Counted from the first letter of the stretch, positions 1-7,490 are shown. The stretch: DNA of 35,266 nucleotides from Lachnospiraceae bacterium (GCA_024698885.1 JAILQQ010000004.1:1-35266), one strand, 5' to 3'. Translations and numbers: made by a program. The notes: generated by a model from the sequence alone, not told the origin.

Positions 1-9
1 GATCATGCC

Positions 10-66
10 GATTCGGTCTGCCCGCAGACCGAATCATTTCCTCTTTGCTTGCAGATTGTGCGCTTA
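10..66 (-). repeat. Palindromic intergenic repeat downstream of the response regulator
   Basis: Bases 10-21 and 24-35 form a perfect 12-bp inverted repeat (GATTCGGTCTGC / GCAGACCGAATC). On the minus strand it is preceded by AGAGGAAATGAT (complement of 33-44) and by TAAGCGCAC (complement of 58-66), whose TAA is the stop codon of the response-regulator gene. The same hairpin core plus the AGAGGAAATGAT block recurs between fliP and fliQ (28199-28230), and TAAGCGCAC recurs twice near 5080 and 5270. It may also act as a weak terminator, but there is no T-tract, so I treat it primarily as a member of a dispersed repeat family. Confidence 0.7.
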
Positions 67-825
67 GCCCCCGCCCCTGTATTTCTTCCGGTAAGCGGTG
101 GGATTCTCGCCCACCTCCTTGCGGAAGATCCGGCTGAAATAGAATTGGTCCGGGTACCCGGTCAGCTCCCCGACCCGGGCGATGGGCTCGTCCGTCCCGG
201 CTAAAAGACGTTTCGCCTCCTTCATGCGAAACCCCGTCAGATAACGGCTCGGCGACTCTCCGTAGGCCCTGGTAAACAGCTTGCTCAGATATGCGGCGGT
301 AAAGCCGTATTTTTCCGCGACAGCGCCCAGATCGATCTCCTCTCTGTAGTGCTTTGTCATATACTGTTCAAGGTAGGCCGCCATATTCTCCGCGCTTCTC
401 CCCCCTGCCTCCTCTTCGCCCGTAAGCTCATACAGGCCCGAAAGACGCAGGGATATGCCGGACAGTACCCGCTCTAACTCCTCATCGGCTACCGGCTTCA
501 GGAGATAGTCAAATACCCCCTGTCTCAGCGCCTCCTGGGCATAGCCGAAGTCCGCGTAGCCCGTTAATATGACCGTGATCACGTCGGGGTACTGCTCCCT
601 GATCGCTTCCGAAAGCGCCAGTCCGTCCATTTCCGGCATCCGGATATCCGTAAATACCACCTGGATGTCATGGCAGGAAAGCGCCTCCAGCGCGGAGCGT
701 CCTTCACTGCATTCGCAGGCGACCAAAAACGAAGGATCAAGCTCCGCGATCTTTCGCTTGAGAGACTCCCGCAAATAATATTCATCATCCGCCAGTAGTA
801 CCTGATAATGCTCCAGTTTTCTCAC
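64..825 (-). CDS. Response regulator, receiver plus AraC-type DNA-binding domain (YesN-like)
   Basis: This is a 253-residue two-component response regulator that acts as a DNA-binding transcription factor. The N-terminal receiver domain (about 7-125) has the acidic pair D13/D14, phospho-acceptor D60 in FTDIRMPEMDG, T88 and K110 (LLKP). The C-terminal AraC/XylS region (about 150-250) has two helix-turn-helix units, the second around GYPDQFYFSRIFRKEVGENP. The start is a GTG at 825-823 preceded by AGGAGG about 14 nt upstream, which is longer than ideal, but no better start exists. It overlaps the 3' end of the histidine kinase gene by 41 nt, so the two are translationally linked. Its likely target is its own GH31 operon; the direct GTGAC repeats near 5138-5176 are a candidate site. 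Family assignment is firm; the signal and regulon are inferred. Confidence 0.93.
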   Translation of the reverse strand: MRKLEHYQVLLADDEYYLRESLKRKIAELDPSFLVACECSEGRSALEALSCHDIQVVFTDIRMPEMDGLALSEAIREQYPDVITVILTGYADFGYAQEALRQGVFDYLLKPVADEELERVLSGISLRLSGLYELTGEEEAGGRSAENMAAYLEQYMTKHYREEIDLGAVAEKYGFTAAYLSKLFTRAYGESPSRYLTGFRMKEAKRLLAGTDEPIARVGELTGYPDQFYFSRIFRKEVGENPTAYRKKYRGGG

Positions 826-2587
826 TTTTTCCGATATGGCCTCCTACCGTTACGAAGGCACCTCCCTCCTTGCGGTTTCCGAAATCAAATACAAAGGGGA
901 TGCCGTCCAGAAGATACAGCCGGATAAAGATATTCAGGATCCCCATTCCCTTGATCTTTAAGCTCGGCAGGGTACCCGTCGCCAGTATCTCATCCATACT
1001 GGCCCGGAGGCTTTTATCGACCGCAGGGTCAAAACCGTCTCCGTTATCCGATACCGTGATATGCCAGTCCTCTCCGTCCCGGCCGCCGCTTACCGTGATC
1101 TCCCAGGGCGGCAGATTTTTCTGTACGGAGCGGATGGCGTTCTCCACCAACAGCTGCACACAGAGCTTCGGCACCATGCAGTCGAGGATCTCGTCCTCGA
1201 TATCGAAATGATATTGAAGCTCCTCGCCGAAACGGCGCTTCATACAGTGCAGGTAGATGTCCACCTGCTCAAGCTCCTCCTCCACCCGGATCCGCTGTTC
1301 CCTGTTCGAGGAGATGTAGCGTAAGATCGCCGTGATGTCCTCGCACATGGCCGCCACCTGCTTGATCTGTCCCTCCTCCGCCATCTCCGCGATGGTGGAG
1401 AGAGAATTATAGAGGAAATGCGGATTCATCTGGGCCTGCAGCGCGAGCATCTCGGCTTGGACCTCCTGCTCCTTCAGGGTCAGCATCGCCTGGGTCGTAT
1501 TCTCCTGATAGCTGATGCTCTCATTCAGGGAATCCCGGAGCTTGTCGATCTCCCGCACGCCGGTATCCGAAAGCGTAAGCTTCTCATACTGCGCCTTATG
1601 ACTGTCCGATAAAAAATCATACATTTTCCGCAAAGGATCCGACAGCTTCCGGGAGAGAATCGTGATCACCACGAGACAGGCCGCGAAAGTTATGATCGTG
1701 GCAAGAAGGCTTAAGGCTACGGAGCGGTAAACCGGCGCCATGAAATCCGCGCTGTCGGCTGCCATCACGACGGTCAATCCGTATTCCGGGACCTCCGAAA
1801 AGCAGAGATACTGCTTTTTCCCGGTCAGGGGATTGCGGATCTCCCCGTCTCCGGACGAACGCTTTTCATCATAGGCGTAGATCTCCTCCGCCGGATAAAG
1901 CCTGCGGCCGTCCGCGTCATAGACCGCCACGGTAGTCTGATAGGGCTTTCCCGCGGTGGCGACATTTGCGAAAAAGGCGTCATACTGCTCCTTCACGCCG
2001 ATAAACCCCATGGGAACATGCAGATCGTTGTAAAACATCCTGTAAAGCGATAAATACTGAGTGTCCGCGGGCAGCCCCGCCGCGTCGCTGACGATAACGT
2101 CCGCCGCCGGTGCCACGATACAGCTCTTTCCGGCCCGTTCCTTAGCTTCCTCATACCAGGCAAAATCGGAAACCGCCACGGTCAGATCCCCGTTATAGCT
2201 GCCGACCCCGTAACCGTCCTTTTCCATGCCGTACAGGTTTAACTGTCTGACGTCAAAGTTAAAGCCCTTCAGCCAGATCAGCTCCGAAGCCAGCCGCCGC
2301 TGCAGCTGGTTCCGTAAAAAAGCGTTCTCTTCGGTCTGATAGGCGTAAAACGTCTCCTTCAGATCCGACGAGGCAATGGAATAGAGCAGGATCGTATCCA
2401 TCTCCTTGATATCCTGTCGGAGGCTCCTGGCCGCATTCAGGCAGTTTTCGCGCAGATTCCCGATTTCCTGCGTGCGTAACGTCCTGTACTGTAAAACCGT
2501 AAAAAAAACGGATACTACCGTAAGGATCGCAGCTGCGAGGATCAGCAGATAGGTTGATAAAATCGTCTGAATATTCCGTCTTTTCAT
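785..2587 (-). CDS. Sensor histidine kinase, YesM type (His_kinase family)
   Basis: This 600-residue membrane sensor kinase phosphorylates the response regulator encoded immediately downstream. Visible layout: TM1 at about 9-32, a large extracytoplasmic sensor region at about 35-280 (consistent with a dCache-type domain), TM2 at about 287-311, a HAMP-like linker (about 312-365), then a His_kinase core with the phospho-accepting H390 in QMNPHFLYN. The ATPase part shows VENA at 481-484 and the DNGDGFD box at 514-520, with a G-rich segment KGMGILN near 560. It starts with ATG at 2587, overlapping the GH31 stop by ATGA. This class usually senses carbohydrates or extracellular conditions in Firmicutes; here the adjacent glycosidase suggests a glycan-derived ligand, which is inference. 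Confidence 0.93.
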   Translation of the reverse strand: MKRRNIQTILSTYLLILAAAILTVVSVFFTVLQYRTLRTQEIGNLRENCLNAARSLRQDIKEMDTILLYSIASSDLKETFYAYQTEENAFLRNQLQRRLASELIWLKGFNFDVRQLNLYGMEKDGYGVGSYNGDLTVAVSDFAWYEEAKERAGKSCIVAPAADVIVSDAAGLPADTQYLSLYRMFYNDLHVPMGFIGVKEQYDAFFANVATAGKPYQTTVAVYDADGRRLYPAEEIYAYDEKRSSGDGEIRNPLTGKKQYLCFSEVPEYGLTVVMAADSADFMAPVYRSVALSLLATIITFAACLVVITILSRKLSDPLRKMYDFLSDSHKAQYEKLTLSDTGVREIDKLRDSLNESISYQENTTQAMLTLKEQEVQAEMLALQAQMNPHFLYNSLSTIAEMAEEGQIKQVAAMCEDITAILRYISSNREQRIRVEEELEQVDIYLHCMKRRFGEELQYHFDIEDEILDCMVPKLCVQLLVENAIRSVQKNLPPWEITVSGGRDGEDWHITVSDNGDGFDPAVDKSLRASMDEILATGTLPSLKIKGMGILNIFIRLYLLDGIPFVFDFGNRKEGGAFVTVGGHIGKSEKTGALSGTTGG

Positions 2588-5052
2588 CTTTCGAAGTTAA
2601 GCTCTGCCGCTTCTCCCCGGTAAACAAGCTCCTTTGACGGTTCCTCCCGGGACACCCCAGAAACGTCCTTCAGAAGGATCCGCATCGGGATCTCCGCCGG
2701 CATGCCGTCGTAGCTTCCCTTCCTTGCGCCAACCGAAAGAGTCCTGTTTTTTTCGTCCCAATGCAGGGAAACCGTCGCATACCCGCCGTTTTCATAGTCA
2801 TATCCGTCTCCCGCATCCTCATAATGCAGAAGATCACCGTCCCGTCCGGGATAGATCTGAAGCAAAAGCGGCGTATCCGGTTCCTCGGAAGCGTAATGCA
2901 GTCCCTCCCTCATGGGAAGGATCGTGCCCGCCGGCACAAATACCGGTATCCGGGAAAGCGGCGCATCCGCTATGACCGTCTGCCCGTCTTTATAACTCTC
3001 CCCGGTAAAGAAATCATAGAAAAGCCCGGGGCCCTTCGGAAGATAGCAGCTTCTCTTCTTCTCCCGGTCGATGGGCCTGCTGCCGCTTTCGTAGTACATC
3101 GGCTCCGTGACCGGGCAGATCAGAAGTCCTCGCCCGAACATAAATTCATCCTGTATGGTCCTTGCCTTTTCGTCCTGCGCATGATCAAACAGGAGGCTTC
3201 TCATCATCGTATCGTGAAAGAGTCTGACAGCACCGGCCAGAGAATAAATATAGGGCATCAGCCGGTAACGCAGCCGGATAAAGGCAGCGATCGCATCATA
3301 GAAGGGCTCTCCCTCCCTGCCGAAATGCCAGATCTCACGGGGTGTATCAGTCCCGTGACTGCGAAACATCGGTAAAAAGGTCCCCATCTGCAGGAAGCGG
3401 ACGTAAAGCTCCCGGTATCCGAGATCCTTCACGCCTTCGTCATAGACGCCCCGCCAGAACCATTTCGGTGTTGGGTCATTATGACAGCCGCAGCCGCGGT
3501 TTTTCCATTCCTTTCCCACCGTAAAAAAGCCACCGATGTCATAAGTCCAGTAGGGATATCCCGAAAGCCCCATATTCAGGCCCTCGGCGATCTGGCGCCG
3601 CAGCGTATCGTAGGAAGCGCAGATATCGCCGGACCAGAGCATGGCACCGTATTTCTGTCCGCCGGCATAACAGGACCTCGTCAGGTTCAGGACACGCTTC
3701 TCTTTCGTGGTCTTGCGCTGGTTCTCAAACATGCCCTTAGCGTGGGCCAGGCCATAGGCGTTGGCTTTTTCGGGCGGCAGATATTTCTTATGCTCATTTC
3801 CCACCAGCTCAAAGCGCTGCCAGGGCTCCCGTTTGATCTCCCCGCCCCAGTCGGGTCCCGAGAAGGGCTCCGTGGAATCGCACCAGAAAGCGTCAAAGCC
3901 CCGGTCAAAAAGACCGGTTTTCGCCTGTTCCCAATATAACGCCCTGGCTCTCTCGTCAAACGCGTCATAGGTTGCCAGGTCATTGAGCAGGAAGCCTTTA
4001 TCCGCAAACGCACGGTGATCGTCCGTCCCGAAATTCATATTCGGCCAGACGGAAACCATGGTATGCACATGCATTTCGTGAAGCTTCTCCGCCTGCTCTT
4101 CCATATCTCCGTAGCGGGCAGGATCCAGGATCTTATTCCCCCACTTTCCTTCCTCCCAGGTATTCCAGTCCTGCACGATCCCATCAAGGGGGATATCAAG
4201 GCTCCGGTAATGCGCGGCGGTTTCCGTCAGCTCCTTTGCCGTATAGTACTGTTCCTTGGACTGGATATAGCCGAAAGCCCATTTCGGCAGCATCGCGGCC
4301 CGTCCGGTCAGTGTACGGAAACCATCGATGATCCGGTCTATGCTCTCGCCCATGATAAAATAATAATCCAGGGCAGGCAGGGTATCAAAATACAGATAGG
4401 AGCCGCTCTCCGTATCGTTAAAGGTCATCAGGCCGCTGCAGTCAAAGAAGATCCCATAGCCCTGATCCGACAGAAGCATCGGCATCGGTATCCGCATATT
4501 ATGCTGGTAAAGATACTGCACATGGCCGCGGTAATCGTAGACGCCGTCCTCCCCCTGCCCGAAACCGTGAATATGCTCATTCGCAGCAAAGGAAAAATAG
4601 AGCCTCCCCTGCATGGCCTCGTGATCGGCTTCGGCCCGCAGATTTTTGATGAAATTCCGCTCGCCGTCCACGGTCTTTACGCGCTCGATCACCGGCTCCT
4701 CGTCCCCTGTCGTATATTTCATGACCGGAACCCGGATAAACTCTCTGCCGGCCTCCGAAAGGAGCACGCTGTCGTCTGAGGCCCTTCCCCAGCACAGTAC
4801 AAGGCCCTCCTCCTTAACCGTTACAAAAAGCGTTCCATCCGAAATCCGCACGCCGGAATCCGAAAGCGGTGTAACGGAGAGCGTTCCTTCCGCCAGTCCT
4901 TCCTGAACGAGAGGATACCCCTCCTTAGGATTTCCCGAAAGCTCCTTCATTTCATACAGGCAGCGGATGATCCCCGGCCGCACCGGGAAAAATGAAAGCA
5001 CTGCGCTGCCCTCTTCTATCCGGATCTGATGGTCAAGTTCCTGTATATTCAT
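2584..5052 (-). CDS. Glycoside hydrolase family 31 (alpha-glucosidase/alpha-xylosidase type)
   Basis: This 822-residue enzyme is predicted to hydrolyse alpha-linked glycosides from the non-reducing end by a retaining mechanism. The GH31 signatures are clear: the nucleophile is D392 in FWCDSTEPF, the general acid/base is likely D476 in MLWSGD, and PYWTYDIGGFF and FRSHGTD follow in the expected order. An N-terminal beta-sandwich (about 1-240), catalytic barrel (about 250-610) and C-terminal beta domains (about 610-822) fit the family length. There is no signal peptide, so it is probably cytoplasmic. The ATG at 5052 has AAGGAG 8 nt upstream. It overlaps the histidine kinase start by 4 nt, forming a glycosidase-sensor-regulator unit. 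Substrate specificity cannot be read from the sequence. Confidence 0.95.
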   Translation of the reverse strand: MNIQELDHQIRIEEGSAVLSFFPVRPGIIRCLYEMKELSGNPKEGYPLVQEGLAEGTLSVTPLSDSGVRISDGTLFVTVKEEGLVLCWGRASDDSVLLSEAGREFIRVPVMKYTTGDEEPVIERVKTVDGERNFIKNLRAEADHEAMQGRLYFSFAANEHIHGFGQGEDGVYDYRGHVQYLYQHNMRIPMPMLLSDQGYGIFFDCSGLMTFNDTESGSYLYFDTLPALDYYFIMGESIDRIIDGFRTLTGRAAMLPKWAFGYIQSKEQYYTAKELTETAAHYRSLDIPLDGIVQDWNTWEEGKWGNKILDPARYGDMEEQAEKLHEMHVHTMVSVWPNMNFGTDDHRAFADKGFLLNDLATYDAFDERARALYWEQAKTGLFDRGFDAFWCDSTEPFSGPDWGGEIKREPWQRFELVGNEHKKYLPPEKANAYGLAHAKGMFENQRKTTKEKRVLNLTRSCYAGGQKYGAMLWSGDICASYDTLRRQIAEGLNMGLSGYPYWTYDIGGFFTVGKEWKNRGCGCHNDPTPKWFWRGVYDEGVKDLGYRELYVRFLQMGTFLPMFRSHGTDTPREIWHFGREGEPFYDAIAAFIRLRYRLMPYIYSLAGAVRLFHDTMMRSLLFDHAQDEKARTIQDEFMFGRGLLICPVTEPMYYESGSRPIDREKKRSCYLPKGPGLFYDFFTGESYKDGQTVIADAPLSRIPVFVPAGTILPMREGLHYASEEPDTPLLLQIYPGRDGDLLHYEDAGDGYDYENGGYATVSLHWDEKNRTLSVGARKGSYDGMPAEIPMRILLKDVSGVSREEPSKELVYRGEAAELNFER

Positions 5053-5059
5053 TCTCTTT

Positions 5060-5097
5060 TCTCCTTGTCTGCGCCGATCGTGCGCTTAGGCATGAAC
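5060..5097 (-). repeat. Copy of the stop-to-SD cassette in the GH31 leader
   Basis: On the minus strand this reads GTTCATGCCTAAGCGCACG (complement of 5079-5097), then ATCGGCGCAG (complement of 5069-5078), then the SD AAGGAG (complement of 5061-5066). The first 19 bases are identical to plus-strand 5260-5278, so the divergent genes GH31 and exbB-like start with the same cassette in opposite orientation. The cassette provides the ribosome binding site of GH31. Confidence 0.7.
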
Positions 5098-5109
5098 CTG
5101 TTTACCCTC

Positions 5110-5138
5110 ATTTTACCTTGTCTCACCGGAAATTGCCA
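5110..5138 (-). promoter_or_regulatory. Possible weak promoter of the GH31-kinase-regulator operon
   Basis: On the minus strand a -10-like TAAAAT (complement of 5110-5115) lies 17 nt after TGGCAA (complement of 5133-5138). The -35 is poor (3 of 6 to TTGACA), which would fit an activator-dependent promoter controlled by the AraC-type regulator of the same operon. This is a guess from pattern only. Confidence 0.35.
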
Positions 5139-5176
5139 GTGACAATCCAGGTGACGATCCAATCAGGTGACGCGAT
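5138..5176. promoter_or_regulatory. Three GTGAC direct repeats between divergent promoters (candidate operator)
   Basis: Three related 11-mers lie head to tail: AGTGACAATCC (5138-5148), GGTGACGATCC (5150-5160) and the more divergent GGTGACGCGAT (5166-5176). They fill exactly the interval between the putative -35 boxes of GH31 (minus) and of the exbB-like operon (plus). AraC-family regulators commonly bind direct repeats, so these are a candidate binding site for the regulator encoded at 64-825. No direct evidence of binding is visible. Confidence 0.4.
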
Positions 5177-5204
5177 TGTTTTCACGGGCCCCTTATGATA
5201 TAGT
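5176..5204 (+). promoter_or_regulatory. Putative SigA-type promoter of the exbB/exbD-like operon
   Basis: TTGTTT (5176-5181) and TATAGT (5199-5204) are separated by exactly 17 nt. Transcription would begin near 5211, giving a leader of about 110 nt that contains three successive hairpins before the start codon at 5320. Confidence 0.6.
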
Positions 5205-5219
5205 TATGAAAGAGGCATT

Positions 5220-5310
5220 GATCCAGTCAGGAAGCCTGACTGGATCGGCATGAACGACAGTTCATGCCTAAGCGCACGACTTGTTGGGACAAGTCGGCGC
5301 AGGAAGGAGG
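5220..5310 (+). promoter_or_regulatory. Structured leader: three tandem hairpins plus SD cassette
   Basis: Three perfect stem-loops follow one another: 5220-5231/5235-5246 (12 bp, loop AAG), 5247-5255/5260-5268 (9 bp, loop GACA) and 5277-5284/5289-5296 (8 bp, loop TGGG). The last one runs into TCGGCGCAG (5294-5302) and the strong SD GAAGGAGG (5303-5310). Bases 5260-5278 are identical to the complement of 5079-5097. The structure may influence translation or mRNA stability of the exbB-like gene, or may just be an assembly of dispersed palindromic repeats. No T-tract follows any stem, so these do not look like terminators. Confidence 0.65.
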
Positions 5311-5319
5311 CAGACACCT

Positions 5320-5865
5320 ATGAATATGCTGCAGCAGCTGACACAGCCCATCAATCTGATCATCAATATTTTCGGTATCGTGATGCTCGTTCTTCTGACC
5401 GCTAACGCTGCGGGCCTGACCTCCCATAAGCGGCGGATCACGGACGCGATGGAGGGGCGCAGGATCCGCTCCACCATCAAACGGGGAACCCTCGAGGTCG
5501 AGGATGACGAGCTTCCGGATACCGTGACGCCCGATACGATCCGTTTTTATGAGACGGATTTTAACCGGGATTATTCAAAATACAATGTATATGCCCAGCT
5601 CATCCCGATCTTTCCCCTGCTTGGTATTCTGGGGACGGTCTGGGGATTGGTGCGGCAGCTTGTCAGCGGGGATATCGAACTGATGTTAGCCTCTCTGAAT
5701 ATTGCCCTCTGGTCTACTCTCTTTGGCCTGATCTGGGCGATCCTGCTTAAATTTCTCGCTGTGATCTGTAACGCGAGGCTTGTATCTGATGTGGAAATAC
5801 TGCTCTCCGACTATGAGAAGAAGCTGACGAATGCCGTCAGGTTCAACAATATCAAGGACGAATAG
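5320..5865 (+). CDS. ExbB/TolQ/MotA-family proton channel protein
   Basis: The 181-residue product is predicted to be the channel-forming subunit of a proton-motive-force-driven membrane complex. It has the three-helix ExbB layout: TM1 at about 12-33, a cytoplasmic segment of about 55 residues, TM2 at about 91-112 with the family signature IPIFPLLGILGTVWGL, and TM3 at about 121-147 with the N-x-ALWSTLFGL pattern typical of the third helix. I place the start at ATG 5320, with GGAAGGAGG seven to nine nt upstream, rather than at the upstream TTG 5281 in the hairpin leader. The ExbD-like gene begins 2 nt after the stop. It is not the flagellar MotA, which is encoded at 33641-34444. The energised partner is unknown. 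Confidence 0.88.
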   Translation: MNMLQQLTQPINLIINIFGIVMLVLLTANAAGLTSHKRRITDAMEGRRIRSTIKRGTLEVEDDELPDTVTPDTIRFYETDFNRDYSKYNVYAQLIPIFPLLGILGTVWGLVRQLVSGDIELMLASLNIALWSTLFGLIWAILLKFLAVICNARLVSDVEILLSDYEKKLTNAVRFNNIKDE

Positions 5866-5867
5866 GT

Positions 5868-6407
5868 ATGCGGAAGAAATGGAACAATGATATCTTTCTG
5901 GATCTGACCTCTTTACTGGATATTATTTTTATTATCCTGATGATCGTTGTATGCAGCCAGCTGAACCTCTCAAAGCGTACCGAGGAAGCACAGGCCGAAG
6001 CCGCCGAGGCAAAGCAGGCGGCAGAGACTGCGTATGCGCTTTATTCGGATCAGCTTACGGCAGACAGTTACACGGGGACGCTCAGCGTGACCGTAAGCTT
6101 TAATGAGGAAGCCATCACAGAACGCACGATCCGTGTTTTAACAAAGGGCGGCGACATCGTCACCTTTGATCTGATCGGCAATCAGACAGAGGAGCCGCTT
6201 TCTGCCTTTACGGATTATCTGCAGAGCTATATTGATGATCATCCGGGGCAGCCCGTGATCCTGTCTTTCAATGAAGACGACGAGGATATTCTGTACCGGG
6301 ACGAAAAGGCGATCCGGAACATCTTTCTGACGCTTTCGGAAAGCCCCGATGTATATCTGCGTCAGACCGCAGTATCCGATGATCCGGCAAAGGAGGATGC
6401 GCCATGA
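5868..6407 (+). CDS. ExbD/TolR-like subunit with conserved transmembrane Asp
   Basis: The 179-residue protein has a short cytoplasmic start, one transmembrane helix at about 10-32 and an extracytoplasmic domain. The segment FLDLTSLLDIIFIILMIV matches the ExbD/TolR/MotB plug helix, with D18 at the position of the proton-binding Asp. A short Ala/Glu-rich, probably coiled-coil linker (about 38-60) leads to a domain ending in VILSFNEDDEDILYRDEKAI, which resembles the ExbD fold motif with a D-D pair. The length is somewhat above that of classical ExbD (about 140). It lies 2 nt after the ExbB-like gene and overlaps the next gene by ATGA, so expression is coupled. No TonB-like or peptidoglycan-binding domain is present. 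Confidence 0.85.
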   Translation: MRKKWNNDIFLDLTSLLDIIFIILMIVVCSQLNLSKRTEEAQAEAAEAKQAAETAYALYSDQLTADSYTGTLSVTVSFNEEAITERTIRVLTKGGDIVTFDLIGNQTEEPLSAFTDYLQSYIDDHPGQPVILSFNEDDEDILYRDEKAIRNIFLTLSESPDVYLRQTAVSDDPAKEDAP

Positions 6408-7003
6408 TGGTTTCTGTCCTGATGATCGGCGGCGCGATCATCGGTTCCGTCGGGCTGATCGGTATTATCTTTCTTATCATGGAGCCTTTTTTTCGGGCGA
6501 TCGGTATTTACTTCAAGCGCTCCGAAAAATATATGTATTATGAAACGGACCGGGGCAGAAAGCTGATCCACCGGGAATTCAAGGCGTTAAGAAACGGCTT
6601 TGTTCTGATGCTCGTGGTCGGCTGGTCCTGCTTCGGTCTCGGCTATTATCTGAAGTATATGGCAAGAGGCGGGGATTCTCTGCTTTTTTCGGAGGAGTCT
6701 GAACCTGTCACGGCGGAACCCGAAGCGCAGTTTCAGGACAGGGAAACCCCGGGGCAGGACGGCGCCCTGCAGGAGAGCCTGTCTGCCTCCGGAGATCCTT
6801 CTCTCTGCACGATCAGGATCTCCGGCCGGGATATCTACATGGACGGTGTAAAGCTCGGAGATGCCGGTCAGCTGGAGGCCTGTCTGAAGACCTTCGACCG
6901 GACACGCCCCATCCTTCTGACCGATGATTTTGCGGTGGCCGCGACCTGGCACCGTACGGAGGAGCTGTTAGATACCTATGGGATGCAATATGAAGAAGAA
7001 TAG
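6404..7003 (+). CDS. Two-TM membrane protein with ExbD-like extracytoplasmic domain
   Basis: I do not recognise a named family for this 199-residue protein. It has TM1 at about 3-28, a basic cytoplasmic loop with several Lys/Arg, TM2 at about 65-86, a Glu/Pro/Gln-rich linker (about 90-128) and a compact C-terminal domain (about 130-199). The C-terminal part, with IRISGRDIYMDG, then ILLTDDFAVAATWHRTEELL, resembles the soluble domain of ExbD and shares L-x-D-D-[FY]-A-x-A-x(3)-R-x(3)-LL with the next gene. The membrane Asp of ExbD is absent. It starts at ATG 6404 with AAAGGAGG 7 nt upstream and overlaps the exbD-like stop by 4 nt. It may be a second plug or scaffold subunit of the same complex; that role is inference. 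Confidence 0.8.
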   Translation: MMVSVLMIGGAIIGSVGLIGIIFLIMEPFFRAIGIYFKRSEKYMYYETDRGRKLIHREFKALRNGFVLMLVVGWSCFGLGYYLKYMARGGDSLLFSEESEPVTAEPEAQFQDRETPGQDGALQESLSASGDPSLCTIRISGRDIYMDGVKLGDAGQLEACLKTFDRTRPILLTDDFAVAATWHRTEELLDTYGMQYEEE

Positions 7004-7469
7004 ATTTATACTCCTCCTTACCGGCGCGCTGCTTCTCGTCATGCTGACGGGCTTTGCCAAAAGAACAGTGGAGCTTTTGGACCAGGAGCCCCTGATCGAT
7101 CTGGATACGGCCCTCCAAACGGCCCCTCCCGGCAGTCATGCAGACGAATCCGCAGGCGAATCAGATAAGGATCCCACGGACGTTACGGGGCAGACGCAGT
7201 CTGAACCGGAGGAGGTTACGCCCGAAAAGGAGCCCGATCCGTCCAGAACTTTTCGCGTAACGGTCCGTCAAAAGGAGATCCTCTGTGAAAAGCAGAACTT
7301 TGACAGCGTGGAAGCGTTGCGGGGCGTATTACTGAAGGATGTGAAGGCGGGAGACCGTGTTTCCCTGAATGATGATTACGCCGAGGCGCATGTATACCGT
7401 CGTGTGCTGAAGCTGTTAACGGAGCTTAAGGATACGATCGGCTTTTCTCTGACGGAAAGCATGAGCTGA
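6990..7469 (+). CDS. Membrane-anchored protein with ExbD-like domain
   Basis: The 159-residue product has an N-terminal signal anchor or signal peptide (MKKNRF then a hydrophobic stretch, about 6-24), an acidic Pro/Glu/Thr-rich linker (about 45-82) and a C-terminal ExbD-like domain (about 85-155). That domain contains FRVTVRQKEI, then VSLNDDYAEAHVYRRVLKLL. It aligns by eye with the C-terminus of the previous gene, including the D-D-[FY]-A-x-A core. I prefer ATG 6990 because MKK starts a normal signal sequence; ATG 6978 (preceded by GGAGGAG at 13 nt) would add four residues. It overlaps the previous gene by 14 nt. The first helix lacks the proton-binding Asp, so it is probably an accessory rather than a plug subunit. 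Confidence 0.78.
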   Translation: MKKNRFILLLTGALLLVMLTGFAKRTVELLDQEPLIDLDTALQTAPPGSHADESAGESDKDPTDVTGQTQSEPEEVTPEKEPDPSRTFRVTVRQKEILCEKQNFDSVEALRGVLLKDVKAGDRVSLNDDYAEAHVYRRVLKLLTELKDTIGFSLTESMS

Positions 7470-7490
7470 GCAAATCGGCGCAGTAAGGAA
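7467..7490 (+). repeat. Copy of the stop-to-SD cassette
   Basis: The stop codon TGA (7467-7469) begins TGAGCAAATCGGCGCAG (7467-7483), followed by TAAGGAAATGATTGGGTCTG (7484-7503). The first part matches the fliR-flhB junction (27103-27124 complement), and the second part matches half of the AGAGGAAATGAT-CGGTCTGC module at 10-44 and 28199-28230. Confidence 0.65.

Noticed and set aside
4015..4779. Plus-strand frame of 254 codons
   Set aside because: Antisense to the clearly real GH31 gene, without SD or recognisable domains.
5281..5319. TTG start 39 nt upstream for the ExbB-like protein
   Set aside because: It would begin inside a hairpin and translate the SD; ATG 5320 has an excellent SD at the right distance.
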